Below, in pieces: positions 41,822-52,299 of a stretch of DNA of 64,000 bases. Under the pieces are notes generated by a model that ran no database searches, had not been told where the DNA came from, and was given only the letters and a program-made list of their open reading frames with translations. The position numbers and the translations under genes were made by a program. The stretch covers positions 8,009,822 through 8,073,821 of the forward strand of contig OW203751.1 in the NCBI GenBank assembly GCA_934045075.1, written 5' to 3'. This DNA comes from Yponomeuta sedellus (Eukaryota; Arthropoda; Insecta; Lepidoptera; Yponomeutidae). The first letter of the stretch is position 1. Each line of letters begins with the position of its first letter.

Positions 41822-42044
41822 CCACGTTGAGCTGTTGGTCCCGGCTGTTATGTAATTCTGTTATGTAATATGGTCAGAGGCCTCTTGGCCGGCTTGATAA
41901 CTTCTGACAGTAAAGCCCGCCAATGTCTTACAATCCTCCACCAACCCGGACTTGGCCCAAGGGGTGGAGTATGGCCTAACCTTCCTGCGATGCAGGAAAA
42001 GATCCGTGCCCCAGCAGCGGGGACATACGAGAGTTGATATCGAG
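41822..42044 (+). mobile_element. Family S SINE, subfamily A, 5'-truncated
   Basis: From GTTGAGCTGTTGGTCCCGGC to GGGGACATACGAGAGTTGAT and ATCGA. Preceded by short repeats of ACGTAGTCATGTGAC (41794-41826). Confidence 0.8.
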
Positions 42045-42279
42045 GCGTGTTTACTTTGAACCGATTATGTAACTAACATAATTTTATGTTTGAAACATCG
42101 GACCGTCGCGTTAGGAAAAAGCCCCCGAATCACACTCAGGCGCATCCCGTAAATAAATAAGCAGCTATTATGACAAACGGCCCGACAAAAAGACCCGTGT
42201 TAGTGGACAGGATTGATGTAAAGGCGTGACCATAGTGTACTCATCTGATTATCATATTATGTTAAGTTTATTTTATTGG

Positions 42280-42376
42280 AATTTTATGTGCCAAATAAAG
42301 ATTATTCTATTCTATTCCGTTCCGTTCCGTTCCGTTCCGTTCCGTTCCGTTCCGTTCCGTTCCGTTCCATTCCATT
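42280..42376 (+). repeat. LINE tail with (TTCCG)n pentanucleotide array
   Basis: CCAAATAAAGATTATTCTAT leads into TTCTATTC and about eleven TTCCG units (42314-42368). AATAAAG followed by a short tandem repeat is the usual 3' end of several insect LINEs. Confidence 0.8.
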
Positions 42377-42427
42377 TTCACTCAAACTTTGAATATTTTG
42401 GACCTCACTACTCTATTCACTACGCGT

Positions 42428-42558
42428 GAATCGCTCGTAGCCCCGGCTGCCTGAGTGATCTTAAACGAAAGGTTAAGCAACACGGGGCGCGTTCAGTGCA
42501 TGGGTGGGTTAAACCGTTTACGACCAACGCTAGTGGCATTTTTCCGAGCCATTCCGCG
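42428..42558 (+). mobile_element. Family S SINE head, subfamily B, 3'-truncated
   Basis: GAATCGCTCGTAGCCCCGGC, AAAGGTTAAGCAACACGGGG, GTGCATGGGTGGGT and the T5 run; stops at CATTCCG. The head shows the 5S-like order. Confidence 0.82.
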
Positions 42559-42559
42559 G

Positions 42560-44030
42560 GTAACACCGCGGTGTGCAGTACATGAACCCGCTCCCGCTTA
42601 TCACCACGTCCGCGCCCTCCCATGACAGACAGGGTTTTAGTAATAAATCAGACAGATACTGTAACAAAGCTGGCCCGAACAAAGCTCCCACTGCACTTCG
42701 GGGGTTCGGGTTAGGGGCGCAGCAGACTTGCGCCTTTATAGGTTTAATAATAGTGTGTACCCCGGAATACGTTAGCGTTAACTTTCTACGTTAGCGGCTG
42801 TATGACTCTGCACTGCCTGGAAAAAGATATAACAGACTAGCTGACCCAGCGAACTTCGTACCGCCTAACAGTCGATTCTTTATTTTTTTTATTTTTTTCC
42901 TCCGTAAGAACCATCCTAACAACTAATGAGAAAACAAGGCACGCTTCTCGACTTGGCAGCCGGCGCCATTCGGGATGGGTGCACTGAGAGGTTTTGGGAT
43001 CCCTAGACTTCCCCGTCTATCCCAAGAGCTCTTTCCCCAGAAAGCTGCCTACCTTCAGTGCACTTTCACGGCACCACGTTTTATCCAATTGTATGTCTAG
43101 TTTTTTGGGCGATCCGTCGCCTAACAACAACACTGTCAATACTGGGATCCGTCCCTAAACTTATTTCGCACTTCACACGAAGATATAAGCCCGGCAATCT
43201 AATTGCCATGTGCTTTCCACTTCTTTGCTTAAAAAAATATTAATTAGTCTACAGTACAAAAAAGTGATGTTTTCCCCATGTCTTGCGATTTCATTAGACC
43301 CTAATACTTTTTCTCAAACATTTATTCAAAAGGCCCTCCTTGTGCAAGCCTAAAAGCAGAGTTCTTCTTCCTTTATATGAGTGCCTAATACTTGCTGCTT
43401 TTAAATTCTATAGTACTTAGTGTCGCGTTATGTATATTATGATGCAACTATTTTTCCATTACACAGGAGGCATCATCTTCTTTAATGGGACTACGAGAAA
43501 TAGTTTATCCCTCGTGGACCCGTTGATGACGTATAATGGGACCACCAGGGATAGTTATCCCTCGTGGACCCTTTAACGGGACAACGAGAAAACACCCCAA
43601 TTTACAAAATCACACGTTTCACAAGCAACAAAACAAGAGGTAATTTTGTTTAGCTCATCTGACAGCTGTCAAGTAGTAACGCCTGTCATGGGTGCGTTCC
43701 AAAATCAAACTTCTATTCTAAACAATAGATATGACGAAAGATTTTTAAATCCTCTTCCATAATGTGGGGACTCATTTCAGTACTATTAAACTTTAGTTTC
43801 TTATTAACTAAGTATTAATATTTCCCAGTTAAGTTCATTGTAATAATAACTACACAGAGCGCCACCTCATATTTAATTTTATACTTAAAAAAACTATGAT
43901 TTGCCGTTTCTGGATTACCACAACACAGACTCTAGTCTAGCGTGGAATCCGCTGTTATTTTCCATGTTGTGATATAATTATGTGACCATTAGATAAACTC
44001 GTAGTTCTGCACCATGTGAATACAATATTT
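42560..44030. other. Unassigned stretch
   Basis: Contains one arm of the 34.5-kb foldback family (42838-42925). A local repeat at 43490-43590 includes an imperfect palindrome around GGGATAGTTATCCC. No gene supported. Confidence 0.4.
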
Positions 44031-44033
44031 AGT

Positions 44034-44177
44034 TATATTTTAAACAGGTCAAATCGCGATTATTAGTGACAACCCACAATAATTGACTGTACTCGCCACT
44101 TCAGTCTACCCGAGACCATCGGGAAATAAGTACGTTTTACTTAATAAATAATCGCTATTTGACCCGTTTAAAATATA
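44034..44177. mobile_element. Small MITE (family K) with terminal inverted repeats
   Basis: About 31-bp inverted ends: TATATTTTAAACAGGTCAAA with TCGCGATTATT, and the complement at 44147-44177 (three mismatches). 144 bp, no ORF. AGT flanks both ends. Confidence 0.7.
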
Positions 44178-44399
44178 AGTAGATATCGCGAATCGTTAAG
44201 AAATACTAATACAATATTTGTTGTTTCTTGTGTGGTTTTTAAATAAATACTTTTTAATTTTATTTACTACTTACAAAACCTATATTACATTAATAAACTA
44301 AAGTTTAACGAAGGTCAAAGCTTATTTTCTTCACAAGCGATTAATGTACTGTTCAATGTTTTGCGTGCAGTAAAGTAAAAGTGCTGTGTGCTGTCGGCC

Positions 44400-44640
44400 T
44401 AGAGAATAGCACCAACCCAATTCTTCCCGCGGGTGTCGTAAAAGTCGACTAAGGGACACAAACCGGGGGGTGGGCAGCAGCGCCCCCTGCAGTACAATTC
44501 CACCGAACTGCGATCCCCAACCCGCATGCCCAGCGTGGGGATTATGGGCATTACCCCCTATGATAGCACAACGTGGCGCTCTTTAGGGGAGCGCTATGTC
44601 CAGCAGTGGACTAGTATAGCCTGACGACGACGACGAAAGT
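44400..44640 (+). mobile_element. RTE-type LINE 3' end
   Basis: CACCAACCCAATTCTTCCCG, GCAGCGCCCCCTGCAGTACA, CCCGCATGCCCAGCGTGGGG, CTATGTCCAGCAGTGGACTA and a (GAC)n end. Confidence 0.75.
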
Positions 44641-44664
44641 AAAATTAATTAATTAAAATTAAAA

Positions 44665-44825
44665 ATGTATATTGTAGTACGCCCTCCGACCTGGTGGGAT
44701 GACGATCTGCGAGAAACTGCAGGCAGATGCTGCTAGCGGCAAGCTCAAGACAGGGCGCTATGGCGCTCATTAGGGGAGGGCTATGTCCAGCAGTGGACTA
44801 CATAATATAGCCTGAAGAAGAAGAA
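44665..44825 (+). pseudogene. RTE-type LINE C-terminal scrap
   Basis: Reads RPPTWWDDDLRETAGRCC-like, then KTGRYGAH, GEGYVQQWTT and stop, with a GAAGAAGAAG end. Confidence 0.75.
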
Positions 44826-45029
44826 ATCCGCCTGAAGTCGCCAGTGTGCGGCCGGCCTAAGACGTTAAACATTCCTCAGCTAGGAATGCCTCTGACGGCC
44901 GGCTAACGATACTCGTCCGCCTGTTCGTTTGTTTGTTTTAGACTTTTGTAAATCAATAAGTTTCCCTTCAAATGACGGCTTCATTCTGAGCCGGGCCCGT
45001 CTGGAGGTGTCTCCTGGTAATTATAGTGG

Positions 45030-45128
45030 GGCACCTGTTTGCTGCTCAATTATTTGCTTAAGCACCTGAGTTGGGAAGCAGTCTCTTCTCTCTCTGAGAC
45101 AAAGAGAGACAGAGAGAGAGAGAGAGAA
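45030..45128 (+). repeat. Host-side repeat unit at the LINE insertion site
   Basis: CTGCTCAATTATTTGCTTAA, GCACCTGAGTTGGGAAGCAG and a GA-rich stretch match units at 50560-50980 on the far side of the LINE, so the LINE split a degenerate tandem array. Confidence 0.75.
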
Positions 45129-45322
45129 ATGAAATGAAATGAAAAGGTTTTATTCAAAGTAGCGCAGATACTGCGGCTTAATGAACGTTACAAGTTAAAC
45201 TAGGTGTCCATTTCAAAATCTGGATCATTTTGGAGAAAAAATGGACAAAAAAACTCCAAACTTAGTCTTTTCAAATTCCTTAATTAACAGAATTTACACA
45301 GATACTACAAAACTCGTGAATT

Positions 45323-48208
45323 TTACATGCTTGAATTCCAGACATCATTGTCATCTAAATAATCCTTAATATTATAGTAGCTCTTTTGGCACAAAGTGTA
45401 CTTTACACATTTTTTGAACCGCGCTTCAGTCAAACTTAATATATCTTCAGGGATTTTATTGTAGAAGCGTATACAATGCCCCATGAAGGATGTATTAACT
45501 TTTGCCAGCCTAAATCTTGGGATCAAAAGTTTATGTTTATTTCTAGTATTTACATTATGTTGGCTACCTGCAGTTTTAAAGTTGCTAATATTTTTCCTGA
45601 CATACATAATATTTTCATAGATATACTGACTGGCAACTGTCAGGATGTTTGTTTCTTTAAAGAATTCTCTTAACGAGTCTCTACTGCCTAGCTTATAGAT
45701 GAATCTGATCGCTCTTTTCTGCAAGACGAAGATGGTCTCAATGTCCGCTGCCCGTCCCCACAGTAGTATGCCGTAGGACATGATACTATGGAAGTAACTA
45801 AAATAAACGAGCCTGGCAGTTGCGACGTCAGTTAGTTCCCTAATTCTTTTAACAGCATATGCTGCAGAGCTAAGCCTATTTGCCAATTTTTCTATATGAG
45901 GACCCCATTGAAGCTTTGCATCAATTGTGATACCTAAAAATACAGTTTCTTCGACAAGGTCTAGTTTGTCCCTTCCCAATATAACTTTGCTGTCAACTAC
46001 TTTGACATTTGGTAGAGTGAACTTTATACATTTTGTCTTTTTTGAATTTAACAATAAGTTATTAGACGTAAACCAGTTTAGTACCTGAGAGAGAGCAGCA
46101 TTAGTATTGTCAAGGTCATCTTCTTGTCTCTTAATTTTGAAAATAAGTGACGTGTCATCTGCAAATAGTACTATCTCTGACATATTTTGAACCATGAACG
46201 GCAAATCATTTACATATACGAGGAAGAGGAACGGCCCCAAAATCGATCCCTGTGGTACTCCTATCCTGACCTCTGACCCTGAAGATTTAGTTCTATTTAT
46301 ATCAGCTCTTTGAATTCTTCCTTCTAAATATGATGTCATAAGTTTTAGGCTATTCCCGTTTATACCATAGTGCTTTAATTTTAAAAGAAGTGTTTTATGG
46401 TCAACGCAATCAAATGCTTTTGACAAGTCACAGAATACGCCTATAGCATCCTTGCGATCTTCCCATGCACTAAATATATGTTTAACTAACATGACGCCGG
46501 CGTCCGTTGTAGAGCGCCCTTGCGTAAAGCCGAATTGCTGACCATGGAGAAGTTGATAGTCATTGAAGTGTGTAAGCAGTTGACCTAGAACTATCTTCTC
46601 GAATATTTTACTCAAAACGGGTAGAACCGAGACTGGTCTGAAATTTGAAGGATCTTGCTTATCACCACTTTTAAATAAAGGAACGAGCCTACTATATTTC
46701 ATTAGATCTGGGAATATACCCTCATCTAGACATTTGTTAAAGATTCTGGCTAAATAGGGTGCTAGGGTGTCGATTACTGAGCTAACTACTGTTACTGACA
46801 TACCCCACAAATCTTCAGTTTTTTTAAGCTTTAGCTTTTTAAACGATTTAATCACGGTATGAGCTTCAATATAATCAAACGAAAAATCGTGATCGCATAG
46901 GGGGACATTGTCTTTCAAAATAGTTTCTGCAAGAGCTGGAGAAGAGTCTAAAGGAGCTGTCGTTATAATTGGAACATTTGTAAAGAACTGTTCAAAAGCC
47001 GCAGCAATGTCTTCATTTGAGGTTATTAATTTATTATTTATTTTAAGTGCAAATTCGCGATCTCCCAATTTGGATTTACCAGTTTCCTTATTTATAATAG
47101 CCCAAATTGTTTTAGATTTATTAGAAGATTGAAGGATTTTTGATTTTATATACTCGCATTTTGCTTTGTGGCAGACGGCCTTAAATAATTTTGAATATAG
47201 TTTTACATACTGTATAAAACTGGGGTTGTATGTATATGTTTTTTTCTCATACAGTGAATAAAGTGTGTCCCTACTTTTTCGGATGCCGGCAGTGGCCCAT
47301 TCACTAAATTGTAATTTATTTTGTTTGCAGGATATCTGTTTTAATTTAAAAACTTTTTCAAAACTATCTGAAACAGCCTTGAAGAAATCTCGATAGAGAA
47401 CATTAGCATCTTGAGTTTTATTTTTTTGAATAGGTAATCTTTTTTTTAAGTCAAGTTTAAACAATTCTAGTTTTTTATTTGTTATCACCCTGCAGAGTAC
47501 ATCTTGCTCTATTTTTTTTAAATCTGCTTTAAAATGTACAATTTGACCACTGTGGTCTGATTTAAGACAATTCACTGTAGAATAATGGGAAAATTCACAG
47601 TCACAGTATACGTTGTCAAGGCAGGTGGCGGTGGTTTCGGTAATCCTGGTGGGCTCTAAGAAAATATTCATCAAATTAAAAGACTTAAAAATAAGTTTTA
47701 ATTTAGCACTCGAAGGGGAATCTACAAGCAGGTTTACATTAAAATCACCACAGACTATAACCTTCTTATTATTACTGCAGGCTACTTTTAATACATCCTC
47801 TAATACAGATTCGAATACACTGTAATCACTGGTGGGGGGCCTGTATACGCTTACTACAATGTGTGACGATAATTCAACACAAGATAGTTCAATTATTTTT
47901 TCAACAGAAAGCCTGCAAATATCTTTCCTTTCTTTAAATTTTAAACCATCCTTTACTAGTATTAAAGATCCCCCATGCAATGCTAACTTTCTATTGTAGC
48001 AACTGGCTAACTGATAATTATGTACAGAAAAATTCATATGAGATTCTAATAGCCAGTGCTCCGTAACACAAAGTATGTCAATCTCATGTTGCTCTAAGAA
48101 CAATTCTAACTCTAGTAGCTTTCCAGAAAAACCACCCTGTATGTTCTGATTAGCTAAAGTGATTTTTTTTAAGAGGGGCTTTTCTGTGGTCTGCGCTGAC
48201 AGTTTAAA
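45323..48208 (-). CDS. LINE ORF2: endonuclease and reverse transcriptase
   Basis: Encodes the enzyme that nicks target DNA and copies LINE (and possibly SINE) RNA. The frame is open from 48208; recognisable protein starts NQNIQGGFSG near 48151. The endonuclease domain (first 200 residues) has the N of NQNIQG, E of VTEHWL, GDFNVN and SDHSG. The reverse transcriptase core (about 480-800) has RPVSVLPVLSKIFEK, GFTQGRSTTDA, DLSKAFDCVDH, GVPQGSILGPFLF and the catalytic FADD. The C-terminus has WGRAADIETIFVLQKRAIRF and ends NDVWNSSM. No ATG precedes the endonuclease motifs: the first in-frame ATG falls after VTEHWLLESH. The frame is -1 to ORF1 and overlaps it by 40 nt (48169-48208), so ORF2 must be made by frameshift, reinitiation or a non-AUG start. 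Confidence 0.95.
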   Translation of the reverse strand, partial: FKLSAQTTEKPLLKKITLANQNIQGGFSGKLLELELFLEQHEIDILCVTEHWLLESHMNFSVHNYQLASCYNRKLALHGGSLILVKDGLKFKERKDICRLSVEKIIELSCVELSSHIVVSVYRPPTSDYSVFESVLEDVLKVACSNNKKVIVCGDFNVNLLVDSPSSAKLKLIFKSFNLMNIFLEPTRITETTATCLDNVYCDCEFSHYSTVNCLKSDHSGQIVHFKADLKKIEQDVLCRVITNKKLELFKLDLKKRLPIQKNKTQDANVLYRDFFKAVSDSFEKVFKLKQISCKQNKLQFSEWATAGIRKSRDTLYSLYEKKTYTYNPSFIQYVKLYSKLFKAVCHKAKCEYIKSKILQSSNKSKTIWAIINKETGKSKLGDREFALKINNKLITSNEDIAAAFEQFFTNVPIITTAPLDSSPALAETILKDNVPLCDHDFSFDYIEAHTVIKSFKKLKLKKTEDLWGMSVTVVSSVIDTLAPYLARIFNKCLDEGIFPDLMKYSRLVPLFKSGDKQDPSNFRPVSVLPVLSKIFEKIVLGQLLTHFNDYQLLHGQQFGFTQGRSTTDAGVMLVKHIFSAWEDRKDAIGVFCDLSKAFDCVDHKTLLLKLKHYGINGNSLKLMTSYLEGRIQRADINRTKSSGSEVRIGVPQGSILGPFLFLVYVNDLPFMVQNMSEIVLFADDTSLIFKIKRQEDDLDNTNAALSQVLNWFTSNNLLLNSKKTKCIKFTLPNVKVVDSKVILGRDKLDLVEETVFLGITIDAKLQWGPHIEKLANRLSSAAYAVKRIRELTDVATARLVYFSYFHSIMSYGILLWGRAADIETIFVLQKRAIRFIYKLGSRDSLREFFKETNILTVASQYIYENIMYVRKNISNFKTAGSQHNVNTRNKHKLLIPRFRLAKVNTSFMGHCIRFYNKIPEDILSLTEARFKKCVKYTLCQKSYYNIKDYLDDNDVWNSSM

Positions 48209-49977
48209 TCAGCAGTCAAGCTTAACTTATTTATGTTAGGTTTTTTTAAAGCCTCTGAGTACAGAGGTTTACTAGTAGAACTTTTTCTACAGTTTTTATT
48301 TACTAATGGTACCTGTTTTATTGTCGTAACAATAATAGGGTCATAAATATTGAATGCCAACAATTTGGCAATCTGTCGTTTTGAACGAAGGGGCACATAC
48401 ATTGTGTCCCTAGTCAATATAAAATTTCGAATAAAGTTATTCGTATCAAAATAAAAAACTTGATCTCTATGACCAAATGTCATGTTATATAACAGACGGT
48501 TAAGTTTACCTATCCGTGCATTCTGTGTCTCTGACAATGTTTTTGAATAGGGAAAAGCACAGATAATGATTTTCCTTACATTTAAAGCTAATATGGACTC
48601 ATAGTAATTTATCAATTCACTTTCTTGAATCCCTGTGCTGTTCCCCATTAATAATACAATAGTAGTATTTCTATCATACTGTTTGCTGAGCAGAGCGTTG
48701 ATTAATTGCATGTAAGAGGCATTTGGCATACATATGTTTTCTACATGCTGTTTTAAATGGATCTGCAGCCTGGTTCCTAGACCTACACCTATTTTGTCTG
48801 AGAAAATTATTGTCTTGTAAGGGGCACCATTGAATGGAACTGAACTGCTCGTTGGCCTGGTTGTCGGTTGTCTGTCCAGTACTGCATTCCGGGTCGATGG
48901 CGCACTGGTCTCCGCTATCGCATTTGATGGTGCAGGCTGTCTGTTTGGCTCGCCTTCATGCTGTTGTGCCCGATCCAGCGGTAAAGGGGCTGGTGTGTTG
49001 GGCAAGCTGCACGGCGGTGACAAGCATGGCTTCTGACTGCCTGTTGAGTTCAGCTGTGGAAGGGCTGGGTCTTCAAGCACATTATTCGGTGGCTGCAGGG
49101 GTAACCAGCTTGGTTTGTCTTCTGAGTCTTCTGATTCATGGATGAAGGTGGACTCAACACGTTCCAGGTTGCTTTTGCCAAGAGAAATCAACCCATTCAC
49201 AGTTGAAATGCAGTCATTGTACTGAGTTTGCATAGCCGAGTACTTGCAGGTGATGTCTAGTAATTGAAACTGCAAATCTTCCACTTGTAATTGCAGTTCA
49301 GCCATCGCTAGCTCATGGTCCACATTACTAGCAAATAATTCTTTCTGGCATTCGGCCATTTCCGTTTCTAACTGTAGTTTTTGACGAAGAATTGGTACAC
49401 TTTCTATACTTTTTCTGTTTCGTTTTATCAATTTCTGTACCTTCTGAATGTATTTATTTGTTTTAATATACTTCTTTATGGTTTTCACGCTGTTCATTTT
49501 GATACTACTGGTATTCCCCATAGCGCAGGACTTATCGCTGGCTGTGGTTAGGTCGACTGTTAGTATTCCGGCTTCACTCATCACTTCACTATACAAATCC
49601 ATGGTTCTAGCGCTATCTTTTTGTTGTTCTTGTTCACTGATTTGCTGAAGCTCCTGGTGCGCCTCAGCAAGCTGGTGTTCAAGCGAGCGTATTCGTTGCA
49701 GTGCTACACCATGGACATCATGGCACTGGTTGAACGAGTTGACTTGCTGTTGCAGCTCATCCCGTTGGGCACTTAGATCTTGGCATTGTATGTCCAATTC
49801 ACTGAGCTCTGCTTTAAGCGCTGAGTTGGTTTTATTCTGTTTATGAATCTCCTCTTCACTTTCCTCTCGTTCTTGTAGAAGTGTGTCGCACAACTCTTTG
49901 GTCTTTTTGAGCTCAAGCAGCGTGGCTTTCAGTTTCAGCTCCATGTCTCGCACAGTCACCTTGCTTCGGGTGAACAT
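48169..49977 (-). CDS. LINE ORF1: coiled-coil protein with SGNH-like C-terminus
   Basis: 602 residues from ATG at 49977. Residues about 1-125 and 190-265 are heptad-rich, with K/E/L/Q content typical of ORF1 coiled coils (multimerisation, RNA binding). About 290-395 is Pro/Ser/Thr-rich linker. From about 395 to 560 the order IIFSDKIGVGLG, IVLLMGNSTG, KIIICAFPYSK, YFDTNNFIRN and YVPLRSKRQIAKLLAFNIYD follows the blocks of SGNH hydrolases found in CR1-type ORF1p. The usual GDS serine is replaced in the first block and the terminal His is not evident, so catalysis is doubtful. No CCHC zinc knuckle is present. It lies directly upstream of ORF2. Confidence 0.88.
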   Translation of the reverse strand: MFTRSKVTVRDMELKLKATLLELKKTKELCDTLLQEREESEEEIHKQNKTNSALKAELSELDIQCQDLSAQRDELQQQVNSFNQCHDVHGVALQRIRSLEHQLAEAHQELQQISEQEQQKDSARTMDLYSEVMSEAGILTVDLTTASDKSCAMGNTSSIKMNSVKTIKKYIKTNKYIQKVQKLIKRNRKSIESVPILRQKLQLETEMAECQKELFASNVDHELAMAELQLQVEDLQFQLLDITCKYSAMQTQYNDCISTVNGLISLGKSNLERVESTFIHESEDSEDKPSWLPLQPPNNVLEDPALPQLNSTGSQKPCLSPPCSLPNTPAPLPLDRAQQHEGEPNRQPAPSNAIAETSAPSTRNAVLDRQPTTRPTSSSVPFNGAPYKTIIFSDKIGVGLGTRLQIHLKQHVENICMPNASYMQLINALLSKQYDRNTTIVLLMGNSTGIQESELINYYESILALNVRKIIICAFPYSKTLSETQNARIGKLNRLLYNMTFGHRDQVFYFDTNNFIRNFILTRDTMYVPLRSKRQIAKLLAFNIYDPIIVTTIKQVPLVNKNCRKSSTSKPLYSEALKKPNINKLSLTADLNCQRRPQKSPS

Positions 49978-50559
49978 ACTGGTGTCACCTGGAAAATAAC
50001 CGGGAATCGGTGTCAGTGTGTGACCACTTAAAATGTTATTGGCTGATAAAGAGTTGGTGGTACGTTATAGATGTTGAGTGAGCGTGTTATGTTGACTGAG
50101 GCTAGTTGTTTTGTCTCAACTTTGCTTCCACTACGCGTCAAGTAAAGAGAGCCAGAACTGAGCCGGAATGTTTGTATGGGACGTGTCTCATGTACATGAG
50201 ATTATGTACAGTTTGTTTATGTAGGAAAACTGTAGGATGAAGCGAAAATTACAGGATTAAAACAATACTTCCCCGGATAAGTCGTTGCAATTTGAACCGT
50301 TTGACAGTTCGGCCGCCCGTTGTAATTTTTCAGTACAATAATTTGTATTTGTTTGATTTTTCACCAGTAACTTTTATTTGCATGTCACTACTATGTATTG
50401 TTTAATGAATTTACGTTTAATTTGACTCGAAATACACTAATAACACTAATTAATTAAACAAAATCTACTGAGCCGCTTTTGAAAGCAGCTGTTCGGTCTG
50501 GAGTTGCCAGCCGAAAAAAAACAGAAAGAGAAAAAGAAAAAAAGAGAAAGGTGGAGACT

Positions 50560-50985
50560 TGTTAAACAGCTGTTGGTTTTTCAAATATTTTAAAGCATCT
50601 GAGTCTCTTTTTTCTGTGAAAAAGAGATAGAGATCTATCCAAGTATATAAAGAATACTTTAAAGATGGAGGCTTGTTGAACCACTGCTTGCTGTTTAATT
50701 ATTTACTAAGCACCTGAGTTGGGGAGCACTCTCTACTTTCTCTGAAAAAGAGAGGTAGATATAGATATAGAAGGTTTTATAGATAACATTTGTTCTATAA
50801 ACACTTTATACATTTACAACACTTGTTGAACCACTTTTAGCTGTTCAATTATTTACTGAAGCACCTGAGTTAGGGAGCACTCTCTTTTCTCACTGAAAAA
50901 GAGAGATAGCGATAGATTATAATTATGCTAAGGCCTAGATTATATCTAAGTTGGCGAGCACTCTCTTCTCTCTCAAAAAAAGGCA
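50560..50985 (+). repeat. Degenerate tandem array around the LINE
   Basis: About four units (near 50560, 50680, 50820 and 50935) share CTTGTTGAACCACT, GCTGTTCAATTATTTACT, GCACCTGAGTTAGGGAGCAC and GAAAAAGAGAGATAG. The fifth unit is at 45030-45128, on the other side of the LINE. Confidence 0.75.
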
Positions 50986-51084
50986 CGTTAAACATTTCTT
51001 CAGCTAGGAATGCCTTCTAAGGCATTCCATTCCATGAGCATTGATTTTAGTCAATTAATTAGATCTAGTTAGGATATTCCCAAT

Positions 51085-51292
51085 GGGGGCATGAACATTT
51101 GTGAAATTGTAATAGCAATGCCACTCGCTAACGTCGAAGAAAAACATTGTGAGGAAACCTGGGTGTCTGAGGTGTTCAATTACATCAGGGCTTGAAATTG
51201 TGAATTCGTGGTGGGCATTTGTAGTAATTAAGCCCATACTCGCTCTCTGAGAGAAGGCCTGTGCCCTGCAGTGGGGCATTTATTGGCTACAT
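51085..51292 (+). mobile_element. Family D-like SINE, headless
   Basis: ATTTGTGAAATTGTAATAGC, CACTCGCTAACGTCGAAG, AACATTGTGAGGAAACCTGG, GAGGTGTTCAATTACATCAG and CTGTGCCCTGCAGTGGGGCA. Confidence 0.6.
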
Positions 51293-51307
51293 AATAAATA
51301 GTAGATT

Positions 51308-51527
51308 TAGAAACCTATTTAGAGGCAAAAAATTTCACCCATGCCGGGATTCGAACCCGCAACCTCTGGCTATCCGTACCAGCGCTGTACCAATTGAGCC
51401 AATGGGCGACTCACGACATCAGTGAAACTTCGAACCTCTTTACAATATTCTCTGTATTACGTAGGTTAAATAGATTTTTAAATTTGTTCCTTAGCACGGG
51501 TTAGTGCATTAAAAATAAAGATAGTGT
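51308..51527. mobile_element. Family T SINE, inverted-tail form with 12-bp TSD
   Basis: Flanked by AAATAGTAGATT (51296-51307 and 51528-51539). Plus strand shows an inverted body (51308-51463) then a sense tail (51464-51527). Read on the minus strand: inverted tail, then sense body with short 3' end. Confidence 0.92.
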
Positions 51528-51539
51528 AAATAGTAGATT

Positions 51540-52100
51540 GTTAACCGAGGGTAGAAAGAATCAATTCCCGAGGTATTTGGACTGGCTAATAGTCCGGGTA
51601 GGAATTGATTCTTTTAACCCGTGCTAAACACTCTCTACTCTACTTTTCATTTCGAATATGAGGAAAATAAAAACTCATTTTTATATTCAAATCTTAGCAT
51701 ATTACCCATTTTTTGGAATCCCGTCACAGATACATACTCGTATTATAACAGATTAGTATCCCGCCAATCTAAGTCGAATTTTTAAATTTTAAATATGGAA
51801 CTCACCGCGTAATTGTTGCGGCTTATTCCGCTCAAAGAAGTTTGAGCTAAGTTCACACTGGCTGTTTAGAAACTCACATGGCCGCAGCATTTTTTTTAAT
51901 TAGTTTTTTTTACATAAAACACTTCACAGCTGACAGTAGTTCTATTTTTAAAGTTCATTCCGGCCCATGGGTGGGAAGAAATTTGTATGAGTTTTTCCCT
52001 CACTAGGGAGAGAAGCAGCATTTTCCACCTAATAATCAGATCAAAACAAAACTACTTTCCGAGTATAAGAAATGAAAAGACTAATTCCTGCTCATAAAAA
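51540..52100. other. Unassigned stretch
   Basis: AT-rich, no gene or repeat that I can name. A short inverted pair (GAATCAATTCC / GGAATTGATTC at 51560-51612) surrounds 25 bp. Confidence 0.4.
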
Positions 52101-52299
52101 GGTATAAGTAAACAAGTCCCACTGCAGGGAGCTGGCCATCTCTTAGATAGAGAGAGAGGGCTTAGCTACCAACTATGCCCACAGCGCATTGTCATCAAGC
52201 GGCTGTACGAACCTCTCAAGTTTCCTCACGATGTTTTCCTTCAAACTTAGCAAGTGGCATTGCTACTTTAACTTAACAAATGTACGAATAAAATTATAT

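Larger units (their letters stand above)
45129..50512 (-). mobile_element. Full-length CR1-group non-LTR retrotransposon
   Basis: A minus-strand LINE of about 5.4 kb: a 5' UTR of about 0.5 kb, ORF1, overlapping ORF2, a 194-bp 3' UTR, and a tail of ATTTC units at 45129-45145. The 3' boundary is seen directly. The 5' boundary (about 50512) is inferred from where GA-rich flank like that at 45095-45128 resumes. Both ORFs are uninterrupted, so the copy is young. The esterase-like ORF1 and APE-type ORF2 point to the CR1/L2/Daphne/Kiri group; the exact clade is not certain. Seven truncated relatives lie in the window, all on the same strand. Confidence 0.85.

Noticed and set aside
48830..49145. Plus-strand frames over LINE ORF1
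   Set aside because: Antisense shadows of a strong minus-strand coding region.
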